From Simplicispira suum (lineage in GTDB: Bacteria > Pseudomonadota > Gammaproteobacteria > Burkholderiales > Burkholderiaceae_C), in assembly GCF_003008595.1 (NCBI RefSeq), contig NZ_CP027669.1, forward strand, positions 3,534,001 through 3,598,000: a stretch of DNA of 64,000 bases. Reading direction: 5' to 3'. Numbering within the stretch: the stretch's first letter is position 1; every line of letters begins with the position of its first letter. The position numbers and the translations under genes are program-made. Shown in pieces: positions 37,726 to 47,083 of this stretch. The notes beneath the pieces were generated by a model that did no database searches, had not been told where the DNA came from, and saw nothing but the letters and a program-made list of their open reading frames with translations.

Positions 37726-38626
37726 GTGCGTAGGGCAGGCTTCCCAGGCGCAGTGCCGGGCCCTCCGCGCTGTCGGCATGCAGAGCACCCGACTCGGCTG
37801 CGGCGAGCTGGAGCACCACGATGGCATCCCAGCCGCCGCCGGGTGCCGGGGCGGCCTGGGCCACGATGCCGCAGGCTTGCTCGGGTTCTGACGCATTGAA
37901 GACCTCGGCACCTACTTGCAAGGACACATCGGCATGGACGATGAAGGCGCGCCGCTTGATGGCGCCGCGAAACTGGCTGCGCGCCACGATTTCCTGGCCA
38001 GGGTAGCAGCCCTTTTTGAAGCTCACACCATCGACCGACTCGTAGTTGAGCATCTGCGGCACGAAGGCATCGACCAGCGGCGCTGTCAGCGTCGCCACGC
38101 CGCTTTGCACCTCCCCCCAGGTCCACAGCGTGTCGGGCAGCAGCGAGCCTTCCGGCGCAGGCGTGCCGGCAGGCGCGATCCACAGCGCACGGGGCACGGC
38201 ACCTGCGGGCACCAATCCCACCACAGAAATATTGCCTAAATCGGCCTTGGCGCTTGCCTGTATTGCGCTACCAGCTACTTTTTCAATAGCGCTCCCTGCC
38301 AAGCCATAGAGCAGAAACTCTTCGCTGGCATCGCTCAGCCTGGCCTTGGCGCGCATCACAAACATGGACATGCGTTTGAGCGTGGGCGCCAGCAGATCGC
38401 GGCTGCAGACCAGCAGCACCTCGGTGGGGCTGCGCTTGAAGCCGATAAAACTGGCCTGCATGCGTCCCTTGGCCGATAGAAATGCCGCGAGCCGGGCGTG
38501 CTGCAAATCCAGCAGGGCGAAGTCGTGGGTGAGTTGGCCGTGCAAAAATTTCACGGCGTCCTCGCCTTCAGCGCGGATCACGCCGAGGTGGGGCAGGGGG
38601 GCGATGCCATCAAAGGGAGTTGTCAT
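37709..38626 (-). CDS. ygfZ: tRNA-modifying/folate-binding protein YgfZ (GcvT-like)
   Basis: Tetrahydrofolate-dependent protein that supports iron-sulfur enzyme maturation. It has 305 residues with the family signature KGCYPGQEIVARSQFRGAIK (essential cysteine in KGCYPGQE). The start ATG at 38626 reads MTTPFDGIAPLPHLGVIRAE. Its 3' end overlaps the end of the fusion gene on the other strand by 17 bases. Residues ~112-132 (SAIEKVAGSAIQASAKADLG) come from a dispersed repeat copy on the opposite strand. The tolerance suggests a surface loop. Confidence 0.9.
   Translation of the reverse strand: MTTPFDGIAPLPHLGVIRAEGEDAVKFLHGQLTHDFALLDLQHARLAAFLSAKGRMQASFIGFKRSPTEVLLVCSRDLLAPTLKRMSMFVMRAKARLSDASEEFLLYGLAGSAIEKVAGSAIQASAKADLGNISVVGLVPAGAVPRALWIAPAGTPAPEGSLLPDTLWTWGEVQSGVATLTAPLVDAFVPQMLNYESVDGVSFKKGCYPGQEIVARSQFRGAIKRRAFIVHADVSLQVGAEVFNASEPEQACGIVAQAAPAPGGGWDAIVVLQLAAAESGALHADSAEGPALRLGSLPYALKDDL
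38229..38291 (+). repeat. Dispersed palindromic repeat, copy 6, inside ygfZ (antisense)
   Basis: On the + strand: AAATATTGCCTAAATCGGCC, TTGGCGCTTGCCTGTATTGC, GCTACCAGCTACTTTTTCAA, then TAGC. It has the same block order as the near-consensus copy 3. Read on the - strand it encodes Ala/Ser-rich sequence in the YgfZ frame without a stop. Confidence 0.75.
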
Positions 38627-38673
38627 GCGTCAATTATCATTCCCGCGTCTCATTCATTGCAGGTAGCAGGGTT

Positions 38674-39654
38674 GTGCGTCGCACTTTCAAAGGCTTGTTG
38701 TTGGTGGTGCTGGCGCTCGCCGGGGCGGCCTGGTGGTGGCTGCACGCGCCGCTGCCCATGGGCGATGCGCCCATCGAACTGGCCATTGAGCCTGGCACCT
38801 CGCCGCGCGGTGTGGCACGCGATGTGCAAGCGGCTGGCGTGCAGACCGATGCGCGGCTGCTGTACTGGTGGTTTCGTCTCTCGGGCCAAAGCCGGCTTAT
38901 AAGGGCAGGCAACTACGAAATATCGCCCGGCAGCACGCCGCGAAGCCTGCTGGACAAATTGGTGCGCGGCGACGAAACCCTGCGCGCGCTCACCCTGGTT
39001 GAAGGTTGGAATTTCCGCCAGGTGCGCGCAGCCCTGGCACAGGCCGAGCTCAAACCCGACAGCGCGGCATTGGGCGAGGCGGCGTTGATGGAGCGTCTGG
39101 GCCGAGCGGGCGTTGCCGCCGAAGGGCGTTTTTTCCCTGACACCTACACCTATGCCAAGGGCGCGAGCGATCTCACCGTGCTGCGACGCGCCCTGCACGC
39201 CATGGACCGGCAACTGGCCGCCGCCTGGGAGCAGCGCGCGGCCGATACCCCGCTCAAAACCCCCGACGAAGCCCTGGTACTGGCCAGCATCGTTGAGAAA
39301 GAAACCGGGCGCGAGGCCGACCGCGCCCTGGTGGCGGGCGTGTTCACCAACCGCCTGCGCGTCGGCATGCTGCTGCAGACCGACCCCACGGTGATCTATG
39401 GTCTGGGCGAGCGCTTTGATGGCAATCTGCGCAAGCGCGATTTGCAGGCGGACACGCCCTACAACACCTATACCCGCGCCGGCTTGCCACCGACGCCGAT
39501 TTCCATGCCGGGCAAGGCCTCGCTTCTGGCCGCAGTGCAACCCGAGCGAACGAAGGCGCTGTACTTCGTGGCGCGCGGTGACGGTAGCAGCCAGTTCAGC
39601 AGCTCACTCGACGAGCACAACCGTGCCGTCGGCCGCTACCAACGCGGCCAGTAA
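38674..39654 (+). CDS. mltG: Endolytic transglycosylase MltG (YceG)
   Basis: Membrane-anchored enzyme that cuts nascent glycan strands and may end peptidoglycan synthesis. It has 326 residues from GTG at 38674 (RRTFKGLLLVVLALAGAAWW, one N-terminal membrane helix). A LysM-like subdomain (IEPGTSPRGVARDVQAAGVQ) is followed by the catalytic domain, with the active Glu in LASIVEKETGREADR. LQTDPTVIYGLGERFDG and YNTYTRAGLPPTPISMPG are family hallmarks. Upstream ATG/GTG codons in the same frame give a poor leader. Tmk follows after 15 bases. Confidence 0.93.
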   Translation: MRRTFKGLLLVVLALAGAAWWWLHAPLPMGDAPIELAIEPGTSPRGVARDVQAAGVQTDARLLYWWFRLSGQSRLIRAGNYEISPGSTPRSLLDKLVRGDETLRALTLVEGWNFRQVRAALAQAELKPDSAALGEAALMERLGRAGVAAEGRFFPDTYTYAKGASDLTVLRRALHAMDRQLAAAWEQRAADTPLKTPDEALVLASIVEKETGREADRALVAGVFTNRLRVGMLLQTDPTVIYGLGERFDGNLRKRDLQADTPYNTYTRAGLPPTPISMPGKASLLAAVQPERTKALYFVARGDGSSQFSSSLDEHNRAVGRYQRGQ

Positions 39655-39669
39655 GAAGGAACGCAGCAC

Positions 39670-40347
39670 ATGGCCACCAGGGGGTTATTCATCAGCTTCG
39701 AGGGCATCGACGGCGCGGGCAAGTCCTCGCACATCGAGCCCCTGGCCGAAGCGTTCAGGGACCAGGGGCGAACGGTCACCCGCACGCGCGAGCCCGGCGG
39801 CACGCCCTTGGCGGAATCGCTGCGCAGCCTGCTGCTCGGTGAGGCCATGGACCCGCTGACCGAGGCACTGCTGGCGTTTGCCGCCCGGCGCGACCATATC
39901 TGCCAGGTGATTGCCCCCGCCCTGGCACGGGGCGAGGTGGTGTTGTGCGACCGCTTCACCGACGCCACCTTTGCCTACCAGGGCGCCGGGCGTGGCTTCA
40001 GTACAGAAACACTATCAATTTTAGAGCGCATGGTGCAGACGGGTATTGCGCTAGAGCCGGATTTGATGCTTGAACCGCACCTGACGCTGTGGTTCGACCT
40101 GCCTCCCGCCCTTGCAGCGTCCCGGCTGGAATCGGCCCGCGCTCCGGACCGCTTTGAGGCGCAGGACGCCGACTTCTTTGCCCGCGTAGCCCAGGGTTAT
40201 GCCGAGCGCGCGCAATCCGCGCCGCAGCGCTTTGTGCGCATCGACGCCGCGCAGTCGCGCCACTCCGTATGGCAGCAAATCACCCAGGCTTTGGTGCGCA
40301 GGGGCTGGCTGGCCATCATGGTCGCTGCCGGTGGAGGACCGCGGTGA
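39670..40347 (+). CDS. tmk: Thymidylate kinase
   Basis: Phosphorylates dTMP to dTDP. It has 225 residues with the P-loop [14 protein letters not shown] (residues 8-20), the DR motif in [14 protein letters not shown] and the LPPALAASR segment. The LID region [17 protein letters not shown] is present. Residues ~115-132 ([18 protein letters not shown]) include a recognisable repeat copy, making this loop longer than in usual Tmk before [20 protein letters not shown] precedes the ATG. Its stop overlaps the GTG of holB. Confidence 0.93.
   Translation: MATRGLFISFEGIDGAGKSSHIEPLAEAFRDQGRTVTRTREPGGTPLAESLRSLLLGEAMDPLTEALLAFAARRDHICQVIAPALARGEVVLCDRFTDATFAYQGAGRGFSTETLSILERMVQTGIALEPDLMLEPHLTLWFDLPPALAASRLESARAPDRFEAQDADFFARVAQGYAERAQSAPQRFVRIDAAQSRHSVWQQITQALVRRGWLAIMVAAGGGPR
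40011..40066 (-). repeat. Dispersed palindromic repeat, copy 7, inside tmk (diverged)
   Basis: ACTATCAATTTTAGAGCGCA, ..., GGTATTGCGCTAGAGCCGGA, TTTGATG. The GCGCTAGAGCC-GGATTT end is the reverse complement of the AAAT-CGGCTCTAGCGC landmark found in copies 5 and 10. The middle is diverged. Confidence 0.55.
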
Positions 40348-41357
40348 GTTTGCCGCCCTGGCTTGCCACCCAGCGCGACGCCCTGCTCGCGCAGCGCGGC
40401 CATGCCTGGCTGCTGCATGGCCCCTCGGGGCTGGGGCAATTTGCGCTGGCGATGGCGCTGGGGCAGGCCTGGCTGTGCGAATCGCCCGGCGCGCAAGGCG
40501 CCTGTGGCCAGTGCACCAGTTGCCACGCCATTGACGTGCACGCGCACGCCGACCTGACCGTGCTGATGCCGGAGACCGACATGATCGATCGCGGCTGGCC
40601 GCTGCCGGAAAAGGCGCAGAGCGACATCGACGACAAAAAGCGCAAGCCCAGCCGCGAAATCCGCGTCGACGCCATGCGCGAGACCGTCGAGTTCGCACAG
40701 CGCACCAGCGCTCGGGGCCGAGGCAAGGTGGTGCTGGTCTATCCGGCCGAGCAGATGAACGCCATTGCCGCCAACGCGCTGCTCAAAACGCTGGAGGAGC
40801 CCGCAGGCGACACGCGCTTTGTGCTGGCCACCGAAGCCGCGCATGCGCTGCTGCCCACCATCCGCAGCCGCTGCATGGCCCACGCCCTGCACTGGCCGCC
40901 CGAGGCCGAGGTCTTGCTGTGGCTGGCCGGGCAGGGCGTTGCGGCTGAAGTCGCAGTGCCTTTGCTGCGCGCTGCTGGCGGCCGACCGGACGACGCGCTG
41001 GCGCTGGCGCGCTCGGGGGCGAATCCGGCCGCCTGGGCAGCGTTTCCCAGAGCCATGCAGCAAGGCGACGTGCGTGCGGTCGAAGGTTGGAGTCCGGCGC
41101 AGGCCATTGCCGCATTGCAAAAGCTCTGCCACGATCTCCAGGTGCACCAGACCGGCGCGGCGCCGCGCTATTTCGAGGCCAGCGCGTTGCCGCCGGCCCC
41201 TGCGCTTCCTGTACTGGCGCGCTGGAGCCGTGAGCTGATGCAGGCTGCCCGCACGGCCGACCATCCGTTTGCTGTGCCGCTCATGCTTGAAGCCCTTGTT
41301 GCCCAGGCGCGAAACGTCCTACACTCGGCTGCAACCACCGCCGGAACCCATTCATGA
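40344..41357 (+). CDS. holB: DNA polymerase III subunit delta'
   Basis: Clamp-loader subunit, 337 residues, GTG start overlapping the tmk stop. AAA+ fold without ATP binding: the P-loop position reads [12 protein letters not shown] with Gln for Lys, as expected for delta'. The zinc site [17 protein letters not shown], the SRC motif in [11 protein letters not shown] and sensor regions ([20 protein letters not shown]) are present. It belongs to the replication/cell-envelope string mltG-tmk-holB-pilZ-tatD. The stop overlaps the pilZ ATG. Confidence 0.93.
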   Translation: MSLPPWLATQRDALLAQRGHAWLLHGPSGLGQFALAMALGQAWLCESPGAQGACGQCTSCHAIDVHAHADLTVLMPETDMIDRGWPLPEKAQSDIDDKKRKPSREIRVDAMRETVEFAQRTSARGRGKVVLVYPAEQMNAIAANALLKTLEEPAGDTRFVLATEAAHALLPTIRSRCMAHALHWPPEAEVLLWLAGQGVAAEVAVPLLRAAGGRPDDALALARSGANPAAWAAFPRAMQQGDVRAVEGWSPAQAIAALQKLCHDLQVHQTGAAPRYFEASALPPAPALPVLARWSRELMQAARTADHPFAVPLMLEALVAQARNVLHSAATTAGTHS

Positions 41358-41713
41358 GTACTCCTACCAATGCCCCCCGCCCAAGCGTCATGCAATTGGC
41401 GATCAAGGAAAAGGGCGCCTTGTACGCGGCATACATTCCGTTTTTTGTCGAAGGTGGTATTTTTGTGCCGACGCCGCGCGAATATCGCCTGGGGGATGAC
41501 GTCTATGTGCTGCTGACGCTGCCCGACGACACGCAGCGCTATCCGGTGGCGGGTCGGGTGGCGTGGGTGACCCCTGCACGTTCCGGCGGCAACCGCACCC
41601 AGGGTGTCGGCATCCAGTTCCCGAAGGACGAAAAATCGCGCCAGCTCAAGCACAAGATCGAAGAAATTCTCGGCTCGGCCCTGGGCTCTGAACGCCCCAC
41701 GCAGACCATCTGA
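41354..41713 (+). CDS. pilZ: PilZ domain protein (type IV pilus biogenesis PilZ)
   Basis: 119 residues with a PilZ fold: MQLAIKEKGALYAAYIPFFV, VYVLLTLPDDTQRYPVAGRV and GVGIQFPKDEKSRQLKHKIE. The RxxxR and D/NxSxxG c-di-GMP motifs are not visible, as in the founding PilZ proteins that act in pilus assembly through protein contact. The holB-pilZ-tatD arrangement is the same as in Pseudomonas. ATGA overlap with holB. Confidence 0.9.
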   Translation: MSTPTNAPRPSVMQLAIKEKGALYAAYIPFFVEGGIFVPTPREYRLGDDVYVLLTLPDDTQRYPVAGRVAWVTPARSGGNRTQGVGIQFPKDEKSRQLKHKIEEILGSALGSERPTQTI

Positions 41714-41782
41714 CGCCTGATACTTTGCAGCCGCATCTGTTGACAGCGGCGGCTCAACTTCCGTTTTCGGCGCGCCGCACGC

Positions 41783-42589
41783 ATGTTTATCGATTCCCAC
41801 TGTCATTTGAGTTTTCCTGAACTGGCCGAGCAGCTGCCAGCCATCCGCCAAGCCATGAACGCGGCGCAGGTGGATCGGGCCTTGTGCATCTGCACCACGC
41901 TGGAAGAATTCCCCCAGGTCCACGCGCTGGCAACGGGCTACAGCAACTTCTGGTGCTCGGTGGGTGTGCACCCCGACAACGAGGGCGTGCAGGAGCCCAC
42001 GGTCCAGGATTTGCTCGAGCGCGCCGCTCTGCCGCGCGTGGTGGCCATTGGTGAAACCGGGCTTGATTACTACGGCATGGAGGATCGAAAGGGTGGGCGC
42101 AGCATTGCCGATCTGGAGTGGCAGCGTGATCGCTTTCGCACCCATATCCGCGCCGCGCGCGCCGCTGGCCTGCCCCTGATCATCCATACCCGCAGCGCAT
42201 CAGAGGACACCCTGGCTATCCTGCGCGAAGAAGGGGAAGACGGCGCCGGGAACCGCGCGGGCGGGGTGTTTCACTGCTTCACCGAATCGAGCGAAGTAGC
42301 CCGGGCCGCGTTGGATCTGGGCTACTACATTTCATTTTCTGGAATCATCACCTTCAAGAGTGCGCAAGCATTGCGCGACGTGGTGGCTTTTGTTCCGATG
42401 GACCGCATGCTGATTGAGACCGACAGCCCCTACCTTGCCCCCGTGCCGTTTCGCGGAAAAACCAATTCGCCTGCCTACGTGCCGCATGTGGCGCATCAGG
42501 TAGCACAGGTGCGCGCTCTTGCGGTGGAGGCGGTGGCAGAAACCACCAGCCGCAACTTTGAACGGCTGTTTGCCAGGGCGCAGGCATGA
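41783..42589 (+). CDS. tatD: TatD family metal-dependent DNase
   Basis: 268 residues of the TatD/YcfH type: metal-binding FIDSHCHL at the N-terminus, [20 protein letters not shown] with the Glu ligand, [22 protein letters not shown] and the final [20 protein letters not shown]. It is a 3'-5' exonuclease/hydrolase of the cytoplasm, about the usual length. The stop overlaps the ankyrin gene start (ATGA). Confidence 0.92.
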   Translation: MFIDSHCHLSFPELAEQLPAIRQAMNAAQVDRALCICTTLEEFPQVHALATGYSNFWCSVGVHPDNEGVQEPTVQDLLERAALPRVVAIGETGLDYYGMEDRKGGRSIADLEWQRDRFRTHIRAARAAGLPLIIHTRSASEDTLAILREEGEDGAGNRAGGVFHCFTESSEVARAALDLGYYISFSGIITFKSAQALRDVVAFVPMDRMLIETDSPYLAPVPFRGKTNSPAYVPHVAHQVAQVRALAVEAVAETTSRNFERLFARAQA

Positions 42590-43254
42590 TCGCTCGGCGC
42601 AGCATCTTCGTTCTGGGTCTGCTGGCGTTTGGGCAGGTGGCCAGCGCAGGCTCGTACGAAGATTTTTTTGTCGCTATCCAGCGCGATGATGGCATCACCG
42701 TAGAGTCGTTGTTGCGCCGCGGGTTTGATCCCAACACCACCGACGCCAAAGGCCAGCCCGGCCTGTGCGTGGCCATCTTGGCGGACTCCTTGCGCGCCGC
42801 CGCTGCTCTGTTGCGTGCACCGAACCTTGACGTCAACGCACGCAATGCCAATAAAGAGACGGCTCTGATGCTTGCGGCCCTGCGTGGGCAGAGCGACATG
42901 GTGCGAACGTTGCTGGGGCTGGACGCCGACGTGAACCATCCGGGCTGGACCGCCTTGCACTACGCAGCGTCTGGAACCAGCTCTTACCAGGTCGAAATCA
43001 TTTCCCTGCTGCTGGAGCACTACGCCTACATTGACGCAGCTTCCCCCAATGGAAGTACCCCGTTGATGATGGCGGCCCAGTACGGTACCGACGAATCGGT
43101 GGCGCTATTGTTGCGTGAGGGCGCCGACCCATCGCTGCGCAATCAGTTGCGTCTGAATGCCGTGGACTTTGCGCTGCGGGCCGAACGCAAGGATCTCGCA
43201 AAAGCCATTGCCGATGCGATCCGGCGCCGTCAGCCGCAACGCGGCCGCTGGTAG
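42586..43254 (+). CDS. Secreted ankyrin-repeat protein
   Basis: 222 residues: a signal peptide ([20 protein letters not shown], cleavage after ASA) followed by about five ankyrin repeats. The clearest are [40 protein letters not shown] and [20 protein letters not shown]. It is probably periplasmic and binds another protein; the partner is unknown. It is translationally coupled to tatD and ends exactly where the convergent msbA gene ends, leaving no intergenic base. Confidence 0.88.
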   Translation: MIARRSIFVLGLLAFGQVASAGSYEDFFVAIQRDDGITVESLLRRGFDPNTTDAKGQPGLCVAILADSLRAAAALLRAPNLDVNARNANKETALMLAALRGQSDMVRTLLGLDADVNHPGWTALHYAASGTSSYQVEIISLLLEHYAYIDAASPNGSTPLMMAAQYGTDESVALLLREGADPSLRNQLRLNAVDFALRAERKDLAKAIADAIRRRQPQRGRW

Positions 43255-45069
43255 TCAGGCGGGCGCGTTGGCCGCCTCGGGCCGCGACTGAAGGCGTGCA
43301 TACAGGCCGCCCGCTTGCATCAGCTCCTGGTGTGAGCCTTGCTCTGCCACCCGGCCGCGATCCATCACCACGACACGGTCGGCGTGCTCAATGGTCGAGA
43401 GCCGGTGTGCGATCACGAGGGTGGTTCGGCCACGCATCAGGCGCGCCAGCGCTTCCTGCACCAAGCGCTCTGATTCCGTGTCGAGCGCCGAGGTGGCTTC
43501 ATCGAGGATCAGAATCGGGGCGTCCTTGTACAGCGCGCGGGCAATGGCCAGGCGCTGGCGCTGCCCTCCCGAAAGCTGTACCGCGTTGTGCCCCACCTGC
43601 GTATGCATACCCTGCGGCAGGCCGGCCACATGCTCGGCCAGATTGGCTGCGGCCAGGCAGTCGCTGACGCGCTGCGTGTCCAGCGGACCACCCAACGCCA
43701 CATTGGCCGCCAGCGTGTCGTTGAACATCACCACGTCCTGGCTGACCAATGCAAACTGGGCCCGTAGGCTTTGCAGGTCCCACTGCTCCAGCGCGTGGCC
43801 GTCGAGCAGCACTTGCCCCTGATCACAGGCGACAAAACGTGGCAACAGGTTGACCAGGGTGGTTTTTCCGGCGCCCGAGGGGCCGACCAGGGCAATGATT
43901 TCGCCCGGTTTGACGGAAAAACTGACCCGGTCCAGCGCCGGAGGACGGTCGGCCGCAAAGGCCACGCTCACCTGGTCAAACACAATGGCCCCCTGCGCCC
44001 GCGCACTGGTGTGGCTGCCGCCGGTTTCTGCGGGTGTCTCGCCCAGCAGGGCCAAGCCGCGCTCCAATGCCGCCACGCCGCGGGTGATCGGGTTGGCCAC
44101 GTCGGCCAGCCGGCGGATGGGGGCAATCAGCATCAGCATGGCGGTGATGAAGGCGACAAAGCCCCCCACCGTCACATCCTGCGTCGCCGCCCCTCGGCTT
44201 TGCCACAGGGCCGTGCAGATCACCGCAGAGAGTGCGGCTGCGGCCAGCAGTTGGGTCAGGGGCGTCATGGCAGCCGAGGCGATGGTGGCCTTGATTGCCA
44301 GGCCGCGCAGGTTCCGGCTGAGAGCCCCAAACCGCTCCGACTGGCCCGGCTGCGCCGCGTGCAAGCGCACCATGCGGTGCGCCAGCACATTTTCTTCAAC
44401 CACGTAGGCCAGGGCATCGGTGGCCTGCTGGCTGGTTTTGGTGATGCGGTAGAGCCGGCGCGAGAGTGTTTTCATGATCCAGGCTACGCCCGGCACAACC
44501 AGGCCTACGATCAATGTCAGCTGCCAGTTGAGGTACAGCAGATAGCCCAGCAGTGCCAGCAGCGTAAAACCGTCGCGCGAGAGCCCCAGCAAGGCCTGCA
44601 CCAGCAGCGTGGCGCCGGTTTGCACTTCGTACACTACGGTGTTCGAAAGGCTGCTGGCCGATTGCCGGGAAAAAAGCGCCATGTCGGCGGCCAGCAGGCG
44701 CGCAAAAAGCGTTTCCCTGAGGATCAGCATGCCGTCATTGGCGATGCGCGCCAGCGCATACTGGCCGACAAATTGCGCCAGCCCGCGCACCAGAAAAACA
44801 CCCATGATCGCCAGCGGCACCATCCAGAGCTGCAAATTGCCCTGCGTGAAGCCACGGTCCAGCAAAGGCTTGAGCAGGGCGGGAATCAGCGGTTCGGTGA
44901 TGGCGCCAATCAAGGTGGCGACCACCGCCACGGTCCAGGCCAGGCGCTGCCCACGAAAATAGTCCGAGAGGCGGGCGAGCCGCGCCAGCAGGGGCGCGGA
45001 AGAGAGCGCTGGAGAGGGCGTTGGCGCGCTCTTGTGCGGCGCCGTGGCGCCAGGATCGGATGAAGGCAT
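43255..45069 (-). CDS. msbA: Lipid A export ATP-binding/permease protein MsbA
   Basis: Half-transporter that flips lipid A-core, 604 residues. N-terminal six-helix membrane domain (ALLKPLLDRGFTQGNLQLWM, GLAQFVGQYALARIANDGML), C-terminal ATPase with Walker [11 protein letters not shown], signature LSGGQRQRLAIARAL and Walker B ILILDEATSALD, and H-loop in VIAHRLSTIEHAD. The Ser/Pro-rich ~25-residue N-terminus is cytoplasmic. The gene is divergent from tolB with ~117 bases between starts. Confidence 0.93.
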   Translation of the reverse strand: MPSSDPGATAPHKSAPTPSPALSSAPLLARLARLSDYFRGQRLAWTVAVVATLIGAITEPLIPALLKPLLDRGFTQGNLQLWMVPLAIMGVFLVRGLAQFVGQYALARIANDGMLILRETLFARLLAADMALFSRQSASSLSNTVVYEVQTGATLLVQALLGLSRDGFTLLALLGYLLYLNWQLTLIVGLVVPGVAWIMKTLSRRLYRITKTSQQATDALAYVVEENVLAHRMVRLHAAQPGQSERFGALSRNLRGLAIKATIASAAMTPLTQLLAAAALSAVICTALWQSRGAATQDVTVGGFVAFITAMLMLIAPIRRLADVANPITRGVAALERGLALLGETPAETGGSHTSARAQGAIVFDQVSVAFAADRPPALDRVSFSVKPGEIIALVGPSGAGKTTLVNLLPRFVACDQGQVLLDGHALEQWDLQSLRAQFALVSQDVVMFNDTLAANVALGGPLDTQRVSDCLAAANLAEHVAGLPQGMHTQVGHNAVQLSGGQRQRLAIARALYKDAPILILDEATSALDTESERLVQEALARLMRGRTTLVIAHRLSTIEHADRVVVMDRGRVAEQGSHQELMQAGGLYARLQSRPEAANAPA

Positions 45070-45186
45070 GTGCTGCCAATTCTACTTTTCGCGCGCCCTT
45101 CAACGTTTTGTGACAAGGGTAGGCGGCGCCAGTGTGTAACATTCAGCCCTGATAGCCGGCCCTTGACCGGCTGCTGCCATTTGCGA

Positions 45187-46494
45187 ATGACTATCCCAAC
45201 ATTGCCTATCCCACACTCATTGACGAGTTCGCGCCGCGCGGCGCTCGCCACCCTTGGTTCCCTCGCTGCCGTTCCTGCGCTGGCACAGTTCCGCGTTGAG
45301 GTGTCGGGCATCGGGCTGACCCAACTGCCCATTGCCATTGCACCATTTCGCGGCGAAGCCCAGTCTCCGCAAAAAATATCGGCCATCGTGCAGGCCGACC
45401 TGGAGCGCAGTGGTCAGTTTCGCGCCGTGGACGCCAGTGGCGCCGCATTGGACGAGACCTCCCGCCCAGACGTCGCCCTGTGGCGGCAAAAGAGCGCCGA
45501 TTCGCTGGTCAGCGGCAGCATTACACGCCTTGCCGACGGGCGCTATGACATCCGCTTTCGTCTCTGGGACGTGGTGCGCGGGCAAGATCTCGGTGGACAG
45601 AGCTATGTCATTGTTCAGGCCGACCTGCGCCTGGTGGCGCACCGCATCGCCGATTTTGTTTACGAAAAACTCACGGGCGACAAGGGTGTTTTCTCCACGC
45701 GACTGACCTACGTCACCAAGTCGGGCGCGCGCCATACCCTATGGGTGGCCGATGCAGATGGCGAAAACGCCCAGACTGCTCTTGCCAGTCCCGAGCCCAT
45801 TATTTCGCCCGCTTGGTCACCGAACGGCCGGCAAATCGCGTACGTGTCGTTTGAGTCGCGCAAGCCCGTGGTGTACGTGCACGACGTCGCCACCGGCCGT
45901 CGGCGCCTGATTGCCAATTTCCGCGGCTCCAACAGCGCGCCTGCCTGGGCGCCAGATGGCAAGTCGCTGGCCGTCACGCTTAGCCGCGACGGCAACTCGC
46001 AGATCTACACCATTGATGCCAATGGCGGTGAACCACGCCGACTGATCCAGAGCGCCGGGATTGACACCGAGCCCCTGTATGCGCCCGACGGGCGAACGAT
46101 TTATTTCGTCAGTGACCGGGGCGGTGCGCCGCAGATTTACCGAATGCCCGCCAGCGGTGGCAACCCCGAGCGCGTAACTTTTGACGGCAGCTACAACATT
46201 TCTCCCGCGCTCAGCCCCGATGGACGCTGGCTCGCCTATATCTCCCGTGCTGGGGGCGGATTCAAGCTGCATGTCATGGATCTGACCAATGGCAGCATAC
46301 GTGCCATCACCGACACGACGGCAGACGAGAGTCCGAGCTTCGCGCCCAACAGCCGCTTGATCGTCTACGCCACCCAGCAGCAAGGCCGTGAAGCACTCAT
46401 GACTACCACGCTTGATGGCAAGATCAAAGCGCGGCTGGCAGGGCAGGGCGGTGACCTGCGCGAGCCCGACTGGGGCCCGTTCCAGAACCAATGA
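45187..46494 (+). CDS. tolB: Tol-Pal system protein TolB, with Tat-like signal
   Basis: Periplasmic beta-propeller that connects the Tol complex to Pal. It has 435 residues from ATG at 45187. The leader SLTSSRRAALATLGSLAAVP carries a twin-arginine pair ahead of a mild hydrophobic core, so Tat export is possible where E. coli TolB uses Sec. The N-terminal domain (IAPFRGEAQSPQKISAIVQA) is followed by about six WD-like blades (ISPAWSPNGRQIAYVSFESR, NSAPAWAPDGKSLAVTLSRD). The pal gene lies 46 bases on; tolQRA are not in the window. Confidence 0.93.
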   Translation: MTIPTLPIPHSLTSSRRAALATLGSLAAVPALAQFRVEVSGIGLTQLPIAIAPFRGEAQSPQKISAIVQADLERSGQFRAVDASGAALDETSRPDVALWRQKSADSLVSGSITRLADGRYDIRFRLWDVVRGQDLGGQSYVIVQADLRLVAHRIADFVYEKLTGDKGVFSTRLTYVTKSGARHTLWVADADGENAQTALASPEPIISPAWSPNGRQIAYVSFESRKPVVYVHDVATGRRRLIANFRGSNSAPAWAPDGKSLAVTLSRDGNSQIYTIDANGGEPRRLIQSAGIDTEPLYAPDGRTIYFVSDRGGAPQIYRMPASGGNPERVTFDGSYNISPALSPDGRWLAYISRAGGGFKLHVMDLTNGSIRAITDTTADESPSFAPNSRLIVYATQQQGREALMTTTLDGKIKARLAGQGGDLREPDWGPFQNQ

Positions 46495-46540
46495 ATTTCC
46501 TCTCTATCCAATCCATTTTCAGGGCTCAGGAGTAACTCAG

Positions 46541-47080
46541 ATGATCAAACGTATTTCGTACTTGGCAGCAGCACTCGTTGTGCTGGCAGGCTGCAGTTCG
46601 GGTGTCGACCTCGACAATGTGCCAGTTGACGACAAGGCCGGCGCGCCGCTGTCCACCACCAACAACGGTGCCAACAGCGGCAGCGCCGGGCAAAGCGGTG
46701 TCCAGGGTGTGGACCTCAATGCATCAGCGCGTGACGCGGCCGGGCCGGTGGGCATTGCCCGTGTCATTTATTTCGATTACGACAGCTATGTGATCAAGCC
46801 CGATTTCCAGGCCTTGATCGAAGGGCACGCACGTTTTCTCAAAGCCAACCCCAACCGCAACTTGGTGATCGAAGGCAACACCGACCAGCGCGGTGGCAGC
46901 GAATACAACCTGGCGCTGGGCCAGAAGCGCGCTGAGGCCGTGCGCCGCGCGCTGGCGCTGCTGGGTGTGCCCGAGCGCCAGATGGAAGCCGTGAGTTTCG
47001 GCAAGGAAAAACCAGCCGCTATGGGCAACACCGAAGATGCTTACGCTCAAAATCGTCGCGCCGAGCTCTCATACCGTTAA
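46541..47080 (+). CDS. pal: Peptidoglycan-associated lipoprotein Pal
   Basis: Outer-membrane lipoprotein binding peptidoglycan; 179 residues. Lipobox LAGC with lipidated C18 after MIKRISYLAAALVVL. The OmpA-like domain has VIYFDYDSYVIKPDFQALIE, VIEGNTDQRGGSEYNLALGQ and RAEAVRRALALLGVPE; the conserved Asp and Arg contacting diaminopimelate appear present. The start ATG at 46541 has CAGGAGT 10 bases upstream. Part of the tolB-pal-cpoB string. Confidence 0.95.
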   Translation: MIKRISYLAAALVVLAGCSSGVDLDNVPVDDKAGAPLSTTNNGANSGSAGQSGVQGVDLNASARDAAGPVGIARVIYFDYDSYVIKPDFQALIEGHARFLKANPNRNLVIEGNTDQRGGSEYNLALGQKRAEAVRRALALLGVPERQMEAVSFGKEKPAAMGNTEDAYAQNRRAELSYR

Positions 47081-47083
47081 GCG

